Part shown: positions 1 through 13,200 of the stretch, piece by piece
How the letters are laid out: every line of letters starts with the position of its first letter
Numbering within the stretch: the first letter of the stretch is position 1
NCBI GenBank assembly: GCA_918026815.1
Contig: CAKJVC010000098.1
Location: 356,243 to 420,242 of the forward strand
Direction: 5' to 3'
Length of the DNA stretch: 64,000 bases
Source: Chalara sp. BL73
Lineage: Eukaryota; Ascomycota; Leotiomycetes; Helotiales
The notes under the pieces: model-generated
Told to the model about the DNA's origin: nothing
Databases searched by the model: none
Seen by the model: the letters and a program-made list of their open reading frames with translations, nothing else
Translations under genes and position numbers: made by a program

Positions 1-294
<294 letters not shown>

Positions 295-1513
295 ATTGGA
301 ACTTCAGCTCACACCTCAATCTAATCGTGGAAGCTATCGCCCTTCGCGTATAATTGCGGTGGTAGTGGACGTGTTCGGCGGATCCCACCGTAGTCTGACC
401 GTATTCGCAACGATGTTAGGGGATATCAAGGTGCAGGCTGCTTCTCGGAGGACGGGTGGATAGGAAGCTGTTGAGGTACCAGCCTGGCTCGACTGAGTGC
501 GGCTAAAGGTGAGAAGCAAAAGTGGCTTCCCAACGATAAGTCCAAGATAGGGGTCGAGCAAAACGATGGTGCAAGGCGAAGATGCACGTTTGATGATGCG
601 TCACAGGGATAGCGAAAGGAGGCAGGTAGAATATGTTCTGCTGCAGGCCAAAATGAATATCAGACACGCTGTACAAGCAATTGCTTGGGGTTCGTTTTTA
701 CCTTGCGAGATTTGAAACTGATCCGAGGGGCTTGCCCAGAGCGAATGATGACTGGTGGACCTTATTGGCTAGCTGGTGAAAGATGTCGACACTGTCGATG
801 GTAAGGCTCCCCAGGAGAGGTAGGATGGGATATTTGATGCAACTTTCCAGAGTCGAGCTTCAGTCTGCCGAGCAGGTGCATATATGAACTATGATCAGGT
901 GCGATTTGTTTGAAATGCGATGGAAGGCAGAATAGAATAATAATAATAAATGTTATTATTATTATAGGTGACCTAATCGCATTGACTCCCACAGGATGGG
1001 GAGAGCCTAAACAGGGCTAAGTTACAGGGGTATCCAGGCTGCTCCAGGCTTCTTCCAGCCCCAGGATGATGTTTATTCGGCCTCCATCCAAGACAAACAC
1101 ATTCAGTTCATGAGCTATTACAATCCGCAGGGCACCTATACCCCATATACCGTACTTACAACAAAGACATACGCCGCGGCCTCGAGAGAATCACCGCTTC
1201 CTCGTGGCCCGTCCACACACACTTTGTTTCTCAAGCCTCAATGATCCTCCTCAGGGTCTGCCAAACAACTACCACAGCCAAGCCTGCTAACGCGTCATTG
1301 TCGCGTGGATTAAGGAGGGATCCCGCTGCAAAATCAGGAACCGGGCTACCGTGCATCGCCGTCCTTCATTAAAGAAGGAACTTGGAAGCATCAAAGTTCA
1401 CGATCCTCTAGGATATCCATTAGCCGTAAAACCCCTGGAAGCAGCTGACCTTTCATCTTATCGTATCCACGACGCATCCTACCTGACGTTTGTAACGCTT
1501 CAACTTACTCGAC
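295..1513. other. Divergent intergenic region between cdc42 and VMA22
   Basis: About 1.2 kb that should hold the cdc42 5' leader and promoter and the VMA22 promoter. I see no convincing coding sequence. It contains a perfect A/T-only inverted repeat at 937-965, listed separately. Short open frames here lack family motifs. Confidence 0.6.
937..965. repeat. Perfect A/T inverted repeat (13-bp arms)
   Basis: The left arm at 937-949 is a run of ATA/AAT trinucleotides. The right arm at 953-965 is its exact reverse complement, separated by the three bases atg. It could form a hairpin or cruciform, but it may equally be a simple trinucleotide microsatellite that inverted by chance. It sits in the promoter region between two divergent genes. 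Confidence 0.7.
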
Positions 1514-2134
1514 ATGGCCGTAGCCAAAACTATGGATCCCGACAAGATCAGCAACGATATCGATAATTTGCTAGAGCGATATTTACACCTAGCAGACCAG
1601 TACCAGGCTCTCCGCGAACAGCTGAATGCTAGCCAGTCCACCTTCTACCAATACCTTACCAAGGCAAATCTCGATCCCAATCGTGGAATATTGAACTATG
1701 GACAGGATAGATATGATGGTCGGATGCAAGCTATAAAGCTATGCCATATAAAGCAGAAAGACGAGGAAACCAAAGAGACAGAAAACAGCACTGAAGTACC
1801 AAAAACGGCGGTTAGATTCGCGGTGAAAGACCCCGAGGATGAGCGAAAAGACCCAATCAAGATGTTTGCGGCTCTACCACCCGCCTCGTTGCGATCCGCC
1901 CAAGCCGAGTCGAGCAACATACTGAAATTGGCAATTCGCCTCGTCGAAGTGGACAGCGAAATGAAGGAGATTGAGATTCGGGTCCGCAGAGGCAGAAAGT
2001 ACTTGCTGAAGCACCAAGAAGGAGGTCTTTTGAAGGATTCTCATAACGATAAGACAAATCTCCATGAGGCTATTGCTGCAGACATTGTGAAGCCCCTCCA
2101 AAGACTGGGGCTTGAAGCAGAATCGGCCTCTTGA
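1514..2134 (+). CDS. VMA22: Vacuolar ATPase assembly factor Vma22 (CCDC115-like)
   Basis: Vma22 is an ER-associated assembly factor for the V0 sector of the proton-pumping V-ATPase, acting with Vma12 and Vma21. The 206-residue single-exon product has the family features: an N-terminal coiled coil (LLERYLHLADQYQALREQL, residues about 19-37), the conserved YGQDRYDGRMQA segment around residue 65, a charged variable middle, and a C-terminal segment with a Pro/Leu-containing stretch (MFAALPPASLRSAQ) leading into a second helix. The length matches fungal family members. A second in-frame ATG at 1526 (MDPDKIS) could be the real start, since coiled-coil homology begins after it. No transmembrane segment is visible, as expected. 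Identification rests on remembered family pattern, not a search. Confidence 0.78.
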   Translation: MAVAKTMDPDKISNDIDNLLERYLHLADQYQALREQLNASQSTFYQYLTKANLDPNRGILNYGQDRYDGRMQAIKLCHIKQKDEETKETENSTEVPKTAVRFAVKDPEDERKDPIKMFAALPPASLRSAQAESSNILKLAIRLVEVDSEMKEIEIRVRRGRKYLLKHQEGGLLKDSHNDKTNLHEAIAADIVKPLQRLGLEAESAS

Positions 2135-5100
2135 GCAATGATTTATGACTTGGCTTTGCATTGGCAGACATGTATACTAGGCTCTATGATTCTATGCAGT
2201 TATAGGCTGGATGAGAACTCTCTGCTTGAAGAGATGCTCAATTGTCCCAACCTCAAGGCCCAGAAACTCTCTTGCATTGATATGCAGGAGACATATTAGA
2301 TTCTTTCCTCAAATGTCCGAGCTTTTGACCTGAACTTCCGTACTTGGAAGGGCAGCATTTCGCAAGCATTACTCAGATGTCCAGCGAATCACGACGTTGG
2401 ACCCATGGAAGAAGACCTTTGAATAGATGTGAAGGCACTAAAACGTGACTTTCACGAGTTGCATCTAATGCATAATCCGGCTCAGTCATACAGCCCTAAT
2501 ATGGAAGCATAAGTTCCATATCCATTTCATGAGTTGCAATCGAGATAAAACATAAAGCCTTCTACAAGAAGGCTATATATTTAACCGGCGGTTAGTTGAC
2601 TGCTTTTAGATTCTTTGATAGGCGCAAGAATAGAGTGGAGAAACAGCCAAAGATGTTGTGCTAAGTAGTCACTCCGTCGTTCACCGTACGAATTTCTCTC
2701 AGCAAAATAATTAGAAATAAATTAATATATCTGCCATACTGTTTGTAATAGGAAACTTTGGATATGTTTTAAATAAAAAGGAATTGTGTGACGCTGTTAC
2801 TTCGAAAATAATGCAGTAATACTGCCCCATCGCTTGGGCAGGAGTACCACAAATATGCTTGTTTATCAGCTGTGAATATTGCCGTGTGCCATGAGCGTTT
2901 GAAATGAATTGGTAACGAAATTGGCTTTGGCAACAGAACAGAGAGAAATAAATTACGTGATTCTGCTTTACTTTAAGCACAAAGAGCTTCTGCAAGTCCG
3001 ACATTAAGAAAGACATAATAAAGCCTTACCTGACGCTCAACACACACCTTAGCACTACCAGACCAACTTGTAACAGTCAGATCTAAGGGAGAAAAAGCTG
3101 GCCCCAACAGCCCTGTCCTTTTATAGTTTGATCAATGGCAGGACATGATCAGGTATTTGAAACTGATGCCCTCTTTTCGCTGCAATCAATTTTTTGCGCA
3201 CAGTCAGCGGCGTGAAATGTTGGAACTTAAATCTCACATCCTGATTGACAATATATAATCACACCTCTTCGGAATTTGTCTGACAAGTTTCTAACATGCG
3301 AGGTTCCATCAGGTCATGTGGAGAGGTGTGTTGGGCCCCCTACGTATCTGGAAATCCTTAAATCAGGCCCGTCAACATATATGCCGCGACTCTGTGAGCT
3401 AACGTTATTGTCCCTCATGTTGGATGCGTGATATTTTAGCCACTTTCATACTTCCAAGTATGCCTTCTTTGGGGTTGTTGTCACCACTATTTCCATTATC
3501 GCTTGAGTTGCATCGAAGTTCATTATCTTCTACTTTTTAAAAGAAATGACCCAGGATATGCTGTCAGAAATGCCATCATGTTCTCGAATCAAAATTGAGC
3601 AATCAGCGTTAGGATCCCCTTTTCAGAAAGCTGTCAGTCTGAGGAATGTCAGTTTAGAGTGACTCTATTGATTCTAGAAATTGCACCATCTAACGATATC
3701 ATTTGCATCGACACTTGACCAAAATTGTCCATTTCGTACACTTTAAATCTTTGATTGATAGGTTTTTTCTGGGGAAAATTAATACAAAACGCCCAGATCT
3801 ACAATGGCTCTTCTTGTACAAATGTTAAATCGATATAACTTGAGCTTTTGTAGGTTTGGGCTGTAGTATGCTCCTCGATTACCGTATTTGTACTCATCTC
3901 TCGTGGGCCTCGACACATTCGCAAATGCTATCAGTCCACCAATCGAGGGTTGAGATATGGGCCTCTTGCCCCAAAAAAAGAAAGAAAAAAATTAAGTTAG
4001 ACGTCACGTCGAGGAAAACGGTCTCGATTCTTGATTCCTTGATTATCTTTATGCTGAGGCGTTGGATAATTGGCTATTCTCCTCGTGCCTTATTGTGGTG
4101 ATCCGTTTGATAGAACATTGTTGTCTTTGTCGCCAACTCTGAATAGTATCACATAATAATCACTCTCTCCTTGACTTGCAGCACATGGAGCAGATTTCTT
4201 AATCCATGGGGGATGCTCTTTGGATGCATTATCAGACTGAGAGCTTTGCAAAGCTTGGAGAGGATTAGATCCTGCATTTCTACCATAGTGGTGAGCAAGC
4301 TCTAACGTCCCCGGAAGGGATTCGGTTCTTTTATACTTGCCATTCCACTTTTCTATTAAGCTAAAGCCCCATATTTCAAAACATTAGGTAGAGATGACAC
4401 CTCAAGAACTACTCCCTTGATTTTCAAAGAGATGAAGATGACGTATCACCTTAAAGAATACTTCTGCACAGTCCTCTTCTATGAAAATCGAATCGCTTAT
4501 TCCCTGAGACGAAATAATCATATGAGGGTATGTAAAGTAGATATAATTGGGTAAGGAGGCCGAGCAAGAAAGCTCAAGTATATCCTCAACAAATCTCAGG
4601 ACGCAAGGTATGGAAATGCACTGATGGGCTGCCAAATGCTTTAAACCATATTTTCAGTGCTCTTTCATCCGACACAGCATACAAATGCTCCTTCCAGCAA
4701 GTTGATAGCTCTTGTTTGCTTCCATATATTTAGTACATTTTGCTTTTGATCCAATTTTGGCTACTTTATATCGTTGCTATCAGCCAATTCTGGACTGATC
4801 AACCGCACTGTATTTAGACTCTCCAAGATCAGATGCTGGCAAAGAGTGAGCCAACGTAGGCTACTGTTAGAACTCCACGTTGAGCAGGATAATCGCTGGA
4901 AGTAGGCTGGCACAAGAACTTCGCCAGAGTGAATTAATAATATTATATATCTGAATTTTTCATATGTTTAAGTTGGATAGGCACCACGTAAAAGCCTGAA
5001 GCTAATGCCACGTGGGTATTTGCAAAATGCTCAAAGCTACTAGTTTATTTGTTACATCTACTGCCTCCTATACAGGGTTTGCGGAACCGCAACCCCTAAG

Positions 5101-5543
5101 AAAATAAGGCTAATTTTACCACAGGGATAGTTAGCGCGTTCAACTAGACCACTGTGCAACCGCATAAAAGAAGACTCTCATTCTTGTCTACCTCTATATA
5201 TCTTTCTTTATTATGACGCGCACCATATCCTTCTCTGATCCCCACGATCGTACCTTTTAATCCTCCGAATAAGCGGCTGGGGAGCCTGTGTCAGACTGCT
5301 CACCCTGACCGATATCTGCTGGTGTTGGCGAAAAACCGAATCACTCGGCAGCCTTGCCTGACGATAACGTAGCAATTGCTCAATGTCATAATTCAAAAGG
5401 AACAGCAATGGATGTATCCGATTTGGCCTTTGGGCGGGACAAGTTTGACGATTGGGCATTAAGCTCGCATAGTTGGCCGTGGGAATTGGATGGTAGGAAC
5501 ACTTACGAGTGTTTCTTCCTAGTGTCTGTGCTAAAACTGGCAG
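2135..5543. other. 3.4 kb region without supported genes
   Basis: A/T-rich, stop-rich sequence between VMA22 and the zinc-finger gene. Open frames of 75-100 codons occur on both strands (for example 3016-2711 and 4635-4402 on the minus strand), but none shows a motif, biased composition or clean splice continuation. A short upstream exon of the zinc-finger gene may lie near 5408-5413 (ATG GAT followed by gtatcc), but this is speculative. The region may hold degenerate repeat DNA. Confidence 0.5.
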
Positions 5544-6958
5544 GTAGAAAGAGATAATCTTACTGTTATTCTCTCGACAACGCCGGGTACAGCTTCGAAC
5601 ACTCCAGCTTCCACAAACTCACTCAGCCTTGCCAGACGATGCTCCTTTACGGCATCAGAAGTAGAAGCGCTTCGTAGTTACACGCCCGACGATCTAAAAC
5701 CAAGATTCTCGGGAAAATTGCACGATCCTCAGTTAGAGCTGAATAATCTCGGGAGAATTGGCGATACGGAATTGGCAGGATTTAGGGATGAGCGGAAGCA
5801 TTGTTCGGCGGAGATAATTGCAGGAGAGTGCCAGGTCATCGCACATGGATGCATGAATCCCGATAGTCTAAAGAAGGTGGGGAGCACATCCTCAGTCGCC
5901 CTGTCAATGGCTAGCTTTGCTTCCACCCACACTCCTAGTACCTCAAGCGTCAACAGTCGAAAATTCCAGCTCGGTGACGAAGAGGACAACTCCTGCGACG
6001 AAGCTAAATGCTGCAGATATTCTAAGCGACAAAAGAGCAAGAGAGTCGGTTTTGGGGAGCCAGTACGAGAGTTTGCATGCCCATATCGCAAACACGACCC
6101 ACGAAAATATGAAATACAAAAGTGGAGAAACTGTGCGGTTGCGCATTGGAGCTCGGTATCGAGAGTGAAGTTCGTACTCTCACAACCGCACTGGAGACTC
6201 GGCTTACAGTATATAGGGAACACCTCTATCGGTCCCATATGGTCATAAATTGCACGAGATGCGGTACGACGTTCAAGACGCACGAAGACCTTGACTCTCA
6301 CATGACGAATGCTACACCATGCCTTCTGGCCGTGACAGAGGCGCCAGAAGGGATTACACCACATATTTTAAGGGCTTTGAAGAGCCGGAAAAAGGCGTAC
6401 CCCAATCAACCCGAAGAGGAACGATGGAAGGAAGTCTACAAGATACTCTTCCCCTATGAGGATGTTCCCTCTCCGTGTAAGTTCCAAATCCTACCATTCG
6501 TTTCCTTCTCTCCCACAAAAATTTATAAAGATAATATAGATTTTGAGCCGGTAGTGGAAGAAACCGTGCGTACACTTGACCTTGACGATTTTGAAGAATA
6601 CAGTAGACGAGAAATGCGGAAAGTTTTAAAGCCTTTACTTGAGACCAACTTCAGCTTCGGCCCATCCGGTAGCGACAAATGGAGAAACGAACTCGTGAAC
6701 GCCGTCGAGCACTGCCAGTCGAAGATTATTTCGAATTATAGATTACAGTCTGATACACGTCAGAACTTCATTGCTTCCACTACTGAATCCACCCCGGACG
6801 AGATGTCGGATGGCCGACCAAAGACTGCTCATTTAGAACACGTATACAGGGGAGAGTTACACATTTGGCGATCAGAAGAAAATCATTGGCGTGAGAGCGA
6901 AGATGCTTTCGACTTTGAAGGATTATTGCCCTTTGAGCATGACTTACAACCCCTCTGA
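5544..6958 (+). CDS. C2H2 zinc-finger protein of a filamentous-fungal family (5' end uncertain)
   Basis: Two coding segments join across a 47-nt intron (6170-6216, gttcgt...tatatag). The junction reads SRVK|EHLYRSH. The first segment (open from 5544 to 6169) has a Ser/Thr-rich N-terminus, a basic stretch (YSKRQKSKRVGF), then FACPYRKHDPRKY...WRNC and the His pair HLYRSH. The second (6217-6958) has CTRCGTTFKTHEDLDSHM...C, then EEERWKEVYKILFP, typical of a common Pezizomycotina family of unknown function with FACPxxKxxPxxY and paired, slightly irregular zinc fingers. Nuclear location and nucleic-acid binding are inferred from the fingers. The true start is not resolved: a possible acceptor ctggcag precedes 5544, and the first internal in-frame ATG is near 5851. 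The donor gttcgt is unusual, but phase and conservation support it. Confidence 0.72.
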
Positions 6959-7046
6959 AATTGTAGAGTGGAATGGAGCGCTGAAACATAAATTAATTGG
7001 TGCCATGCTATAGAACATGATAAACTCTGAACCACATCAGAAGCCC

Positions 7047-8846
7047 TTAAGAAGTTACAGCGCACGTCCCTTGCATATTGCCCAAGAATGTCACAAGTAC
7101 CGCACAATACCTATTACTCAGTTAGCCTCGAATTTAGAGCTCTCGGCGGCTCGATCCTTGTCCATATTTTAACTTACGCGCAAGTGGCGGCAAACACACT
7201 CTCGACCCTTGCTCCAGTGAGAAGAGACATCAGCGTTGCGAAACTCAAGACAAATACCAGCACCATGATTGAAGTTGCTTTCTTACTCAGTTTAGTCAAA
7301 AAGAGCAAGAAGACCGGGATAAGAACGATTGTGACCGCCATGCAGACCGCCATGATCTTTCCGACGCGAGCTATTTTGTCAATTGAGAAGAAGTAGACAT
7401 GCTGATCCTGGACACCAGGCGCTTCATCCTCGTCTCTTAGGAATCGCTGCATATGAATCGTCAGTCAGTGACTTATTCGAAGCACTTCAGGTCCTCTCGG
7501 AAGTATACCATGGGGATTCCTTGTCTCGCAACTTTTGTGAACATTAACGACGAAAGGGTATTGTCGAGCTTACCTGGAAGCGAGAGCCCGGCCAGCGGTC
7601 CAGGCATGACTTAACGGCGTCTTCGAATTTGTTCTCAGGGTTATTTGCCAAGGAGACAAAATCATCGCAGTGGTAGACGAAGTCGTAGTGACCGCGGTAA
7701 AGGGGTTTGTGCTTGTAAATCCAATTGAAGAGACTGAGATGATCGCGAACACGTGCGGGTTTCAAAGACCGCATCTTAGCGCATTTAAGTGCGAGATCGT
7801 CTATAGTGGGAAATGTCAATATTAGTCAGAGTTCCTTACCAAATTTTGTAAACATGTAGGTCACAGAATCTTTTTGGGCCAGTCTTTACCGTACCATATT
7901 CCGAGACCTTTAGCTTCAGTTGATCGATTAGTTCTTTCTGCGCCGTGTCACACCCTTCAAATTGCCCAATCCCGCGCAATCGAGGCACCATATTTGTCTT
8001 AGAATCGACTTCGTCTAGCTCAGTGAGTTGTCTCTCTAGGGATGTGATCTCACATGATAAGTGGAGCAAGAGTCGAGCATGGACCGTGCCGAACCGACGT
8101 GTGATTGCAACACTCTCTGCACTATTCTGGAAGGCGGCAAGTCGTGGAAACCCGAGTGGGTAGCTTTCGTCTAGAGGCAAGGAATTAGCTTTCCAACGTG
8201 AGTGATCTTGCTAGGTATCCAAATTCGGGTAAGGGGGTGGTTTGAGCCAAGATATCATTTCAGAGAATGAAAGAGTTTTCCTCCACTGACAATGTCTTCT
8301 AATAAATCTATCATATCCCGTATCCACGACATTCGAATTGCCGGCAGAGCCTGAGCCCTTTTCAGAAGTCCTGGTGTCACTAGAAGTTGTCCCACAGCCT
8401 TCAGAACTAGTAGGACTTTTTGTAGGGTTTATAATGATTGTTGGTTCTGTGAGATGCATCAGTACATAGTTCATAGAAAGCAAAATAGCATCTTTTGCCC
8501 TCCGACCTTTGATAATCTCACGCGGTTCTTGCCCAATCGAACTTTTGATCCGTGTCTCAACCTCTGCGTATCGATCAACTCCAGTGGTAGACGCCTGTTG
8601 CGTTACAGGATCACCCTCGGGATTGGCGGCTGGCTTATTTGTCGTAGAAGTCCTCTTCATCCTGCCTGGATTAATCAAGGACGTATGGATCCCCTTTTCT
8701 GCGGCATCTATGTCAGCTGTGAATGGAGAAGAGCCATATCTTCGGTTTGTTTTAACTGTCGGTAGTACAGCTATGGCTATAGGCAGCCTCTCCAAAGGAA
8801 CAAGGCTGGGCGCCAACATCGTCGCACCATTCGTTGAGCCTGCCAT
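7047..8846 (-). CDS. DUF6594 membrane protein
   Basis: A five-exon model on the minus strand: 8846-8291, 8170-7895, 7800-7574, 7446-7178 and 7110-7047. It gives 463 codons with every junction in phase. The first exon encodes a low-complexity Ser/Thr/Pro-rich N-terminus. The second starts the domain with SYPLGFPRLAAFQ, followed by RRFGTVHARLLLHLSCEI and a LERQLTELDEVD helix. Next comes KVSEYDDLALKCAKM (across a junction), then LFNWIYKHKPLYRG. The C-terminus has three hydrophobic segments: IMAVCMAVTIVLIPVFLLFL, IMVLVFVLSFATLMSLLTGA, and AYCAVLVTFLGN across the last intron. This is the layout of DUF6594, a large membrane family of filamentous fungi with no settled function. The joining of the first exon (8846-8291) to the domain is the least certain part. 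Confidence 0.75.
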
Positions 8847-11800
8847 CTAGAGAAGAAAAATACAGCGCAATAGCAGAGGGGAGAGACGAGGCTCTGCGCT
8901 GCTACCTTGCAGCAGAATGAATAACATCTTCGCAGAAGATATGCTACCAGCCTGCCTTATATGCTCGACTCTAGGTGATGGCAGATAGCAGATTTCCCAG
9001 CGTCAGCGCATATTGCAGATTCTTGGGCTGACTTTGCTTGCCCGAGACGTAGCGTTGATAGATAGAGCCTTATGGACCTGGCGAGTTGCATATCGTTTCT
9101 TCGACAGGGTTGGGGGAATTGAAGCGTAATTGGGGACGCCAGAAAAATTTACGCGATGAGGTTGAGATTGCGGAGGTGTGGCGGAGAGAGACATCATAAG
9201 GTGAAAATGGAGCAATGGGCTGCAGTTGCCTGTCTTACCTGGGATGTATGATGTGGTAGGATGATGGATATAAGGATTGGCTGAATTGGCGGAATTGGCA
9301 TCGAGGATTGGCTTATGAGGCTGCGGCGATGTTGGAGGGGTAGTACCAGACGTTAATCCAACCACATGTTGTGCAGGAACTTCTTAAGTTTAGATTAATT
9401 TGAAGTGAAAATGGAAATCTTTTTGACTCCGGACTGTCGACGAGGGGCTTTAAAGTATTTCACATGTTGGCCTGGCGCTGCAAGGACTGATAACATGCTG
9501 TGCTGCAGTTATGGGAGGGTGCAGTAGCTTCACTTGACGACTTGCATGATAGCCAGAAGTTGCTAAGACTGAAATAGGTAGTCAACAATGGCGCTGAGCA
9601 AAGTCAGTCTTTGAGCGGTGGAAGAGACAGCAGCTTGATTCACGGCTCATAAAAACCAATAATTCCAACCGGCGAAAACCTGGACAACGATATGGACGCA
9701 AAACTATCGAGGACAGAATACCAAAATGGGACATTTCAGTTCCTGTCACCAAAGTTGAGGTTGTATTTTGTAAGATCATGAACATAGCAGTAATACAATC
9801 CCCAATGTGGCATATCAATTTATTCCCACTCCCCCCCCCCCCTCCACTTCTCGGCCCCTTGGATAAATAGTAACGTCGTTCATCTCCTGTCGCAAGTGGT
9901 ATTCTCTCATCCATTCTTCATTGCAAACCAGCACAATCGCAATCGGAAGAGGTCGATCTCTTCGAGAATAATCGGCGCGAGCGCGCAACACAAAGCTGGT
10001 GGAAGCAAGGTAGTATACCCAAGCATGAGGGAAGAATGGAGTTCACTGCTTCTTTGTCGAGTTGGTGGAGGCTGAAGAGGCTTGAGTAGGAGGGGGATCC
10101 TCGTCCTTCTAATAATTAGCACTATGCCGTGGAAAATAATAAACCGCTATGGAGTGGAATTCACTGGTTTAGGATTCGGAGATGGTTTCACTACAACGTG
10201 CTTCTCCCTTGCGTTGACCATAATTAATCCTTTGACCGCCATATTCGTCGCCGCAACTTGAGCCTTTTTTGGATGGTCTTAATGAATACTGAAGCGTTGT
10301 GCAGGAAAGGATATGACGAAAAAGAAGAAACGTGTGGAAGCTGAAGAATCGAAGAGAGAAACAAGGTTAGAGAGAGGCCACCCGGCAGCGACAGTAAAGT
10401 GCAGTGTCGAAGACCCCCTCGGGAAGTAGGGATCATAGGTATCATGTCCAAACACTAAATTGGTGGGATTCAACCAACCGGACTGCAGATAACACGGATC
10501 CGCTGCAGTAGTCGCGGTCCATGTTTATCACACTACAATCGCTCTAGATTAACCAAGAATAGGGCACCAAAAGATGACCATTCAGAAATCGAGCAGATTC
10601 CCTCTCAACTCCCTGAAGAATTCAATCAGGAGTCCGCGACCTACTCATCAATATGGCGCGAGCGGCCTAACAAAGTGGCGTGCATGCTCTGTTCCACAGA
10701 ACATTTGCTGGGACAAAGCTAGAACGGCCGCCACTGAGACATAGGATCTCTATAAGAACCAGAAACTTGGTGTGTGTTGCGATCCTATTCGTCTACTTAA
10801 GCCCACATCAGACAACCCATGCTTGGTTTGTAGTAAGCGGCACTTTTTGTGTTACCCACTTCTGTTGCCTTTCTTCGCCCTCTCCCCCCCCGGCCCTCAG
10901 GGCGCTGGGGCGTTCCCTCCCCCATCGGAGAAATAAACTGTATATCCCACAGTTCAAATCGACAGAGGGGCGGACGCAGAGAGAGAGAAAGTAAAGAGGA
11001 AACTATACAAAGAATTAAGCTGGTTAGTTACGTCTGAAAAAAAAGGTTTTTTTAAAAAAAAAAAAAAAAAATTAATAATAAAAAATAGACAAAAAGTGCT
11101 ATAAGGAATAGGCCCGTACGTTACATCGTATATGACGTTTGGGTGGTTTGTTCCTGCATACATATCAGTTTCCAAGCGTGAAGAGTAAAAGTGGAGCTCA
11201 ATATAAATGGAAGCGTGGCTGACACCTGAAAAATACGCCTTTAAAGAGAACCACAATTTTGACACTTTCAGGACTTTGCTCTCCCGCTCAAGACATCCGA
11301 GGGCGACTTTTAGCATTTAAAAAAAATATAAAATAAGGTTGGAAGCTGAATTTGAACATAAATAGCTATGTTGATCCATTGCGAAGTCGGGTGGGAAATG
11401 GTTGATATTGTATAAAGAGGAAGCCTTGATACTAATGCTAAAAGGACAGTTGCTTGGACAGCTCAACAGAATAGTTTGCCACATTCGCGATTAACGGAGG
11501 TCATATGGTTCTTGTAACTAGGTTATTCGCACGCTGCGAATAACTTTAAAAGCGAAGCGAAAGTTGGGAGCCAACCAGAGAAGCGACTGCAAAATTAAAC
11601 ATCCGATTCGTGTAACAAAGCTTCCAAGCCATATAAACGAAAGCTACTTTACTCCTTATTTTAAAAACAACAGAAGATGGGTATTTTTTGACCGAAACAT
11701 GACACATCCAATTTGTTTATACTTTCACTTTAGTTATATTAAAGTTACGGGGGTTTCTTGCGACAAAAGATAAGGAAGGTAAGCGGGTAGTTCTCCCATT

Positions 11801-13200
11801 TTTTTTACAAGGTTTTAAATGGTGAGACCTTGAAAGACATGCATACAGCTGGCTGGCCAATTAAGAATTGGATGTCGTAGAAGCCTCAGCATTATGAAAC
11901 GTATAACCACATGCAGCGATATCCGTGGTACTATTGCCACATGCGTACAACTAACTACTCAAATAAAAATTTTGGTGGTGTGGGGGGAAGGGAGTTTAAT
12001 TAAAATTATAATTAGCTTTAAACATCTTGTTTCTAAGGCAGCCAAAACAAAATTGACTATAAGGAATCCCCGAAAAGTACTTGGGAGGGTAAGCGTCATT
12101 AAGCTGATAAACTCTAAAATAACACCACCATGCATGTTGTGTAAAGCATACATGCGCTAACATGACGCTGAAAGAAATCTCCGCACCTTGCCAATGGCGT
12201 GAGCCGCGAGTATCGGAATGGCGCATGCACTTCGCACAACGGCGAGTCTTTTACCGGTCGTGTAACGGCCCGCGGCGTTATAGCGTGTTGATTATTTGCT
12301 GGCTGAGCTTCCGAGGGAAAGTTAGACCGTGTCAGCATTCCAGAATGCTGCAAGGAATACGACGCGGCAAAACATGGCCATCATCTTTTTTGGACGACCA
12401 GGCCGGTCTTGGATCAGTGACATATACATACTCCTACAAACCCTCGGGCAATAGGAATATGGGCGGTCACAGCCAATAAAGGATTCTGATCAGGGATGCG
12501 GGCGGCGCGGGGGATTGAATGCGGCGAGTAACGCTGAAGGCTAGTTGGCATTCGGGTATTGATGAGTTTTCTGAGGGTTGGAGGAGTTCCATCAAGCTTG
12601 TATATGCAAAGAAAAGTCGCCAACCAGACCATTCGATCGTGTCTGACATGTTGCATAAAATAAAAACGAGCCAGACTTAATCGCATTACTTCAGTGAATC
12701 ATAGTTCTGTGGAAACCGATCATGTGAGAAGAGTCAAATGACAAACACAGAAGCTGAAAACCAAGGATGGAAACATGGCTGGCGTTACTAAGCGGCAGAT
12801 GCCTTAACTACATCGGAACCAAAGCCAAATACTGCCCATCATTCATGGTGAGTGCCAAAAACCGGCTCTTCCACTATGCTTAATTATAGACACAATTTTA
12901 AAATTGCTAATGCCTCCGCCTGGATGGAAAGGCGCAGTGTTGAGTCTTTTAGGCTGGCGGTGCTTTTCTCGACATGCAACACAATCATTTGTACTCAAGG
13001 CATTTGGATCTTAGGAATAATCAGCAGAGACTATGCCCTTAATTACCTACTTGTCTAGAAGGTGACTTCTGAGTGCGTAAAGGGCATAGATTCCTGAGCC
13101 GGGAACTTCTTTTCAGCTATGCGTCAATGTACCACATTAGGAACGCCTTCCATGACAAGACCTGGGCCGTGTAATACCGACCATATTGTTGAAATGACGG
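8847..13200. other. 4.35 kb region without supported genes
   Basis: Long stretch between the DUF6594 gene and the 3' end of DNA ligase. It contains a C-rich tract around 9829-9842, a C-rich patch near 10886, and a T7/A18 tract at 11047-11071. The longest frame (9365-9003, minus, 120 codons, Pro/Ser/His-rich, no ATG in frame) shows no recognisable motif. No tRNA or repeat family was recognised. Confidence 0.5.

Noticed and set aside
5729..6364. 211-codon minus-strand frame
   Set aside because: Antisense to the C2H2 zinc-finger gene, whose plus-strand reading has conserved motifs.
9003..9365. 120-codon Pro/Ser/His-rich minus-strand frame
   Set aside because: No in-frame ATG, no motif, and no clear link to the DUF6594 gene.
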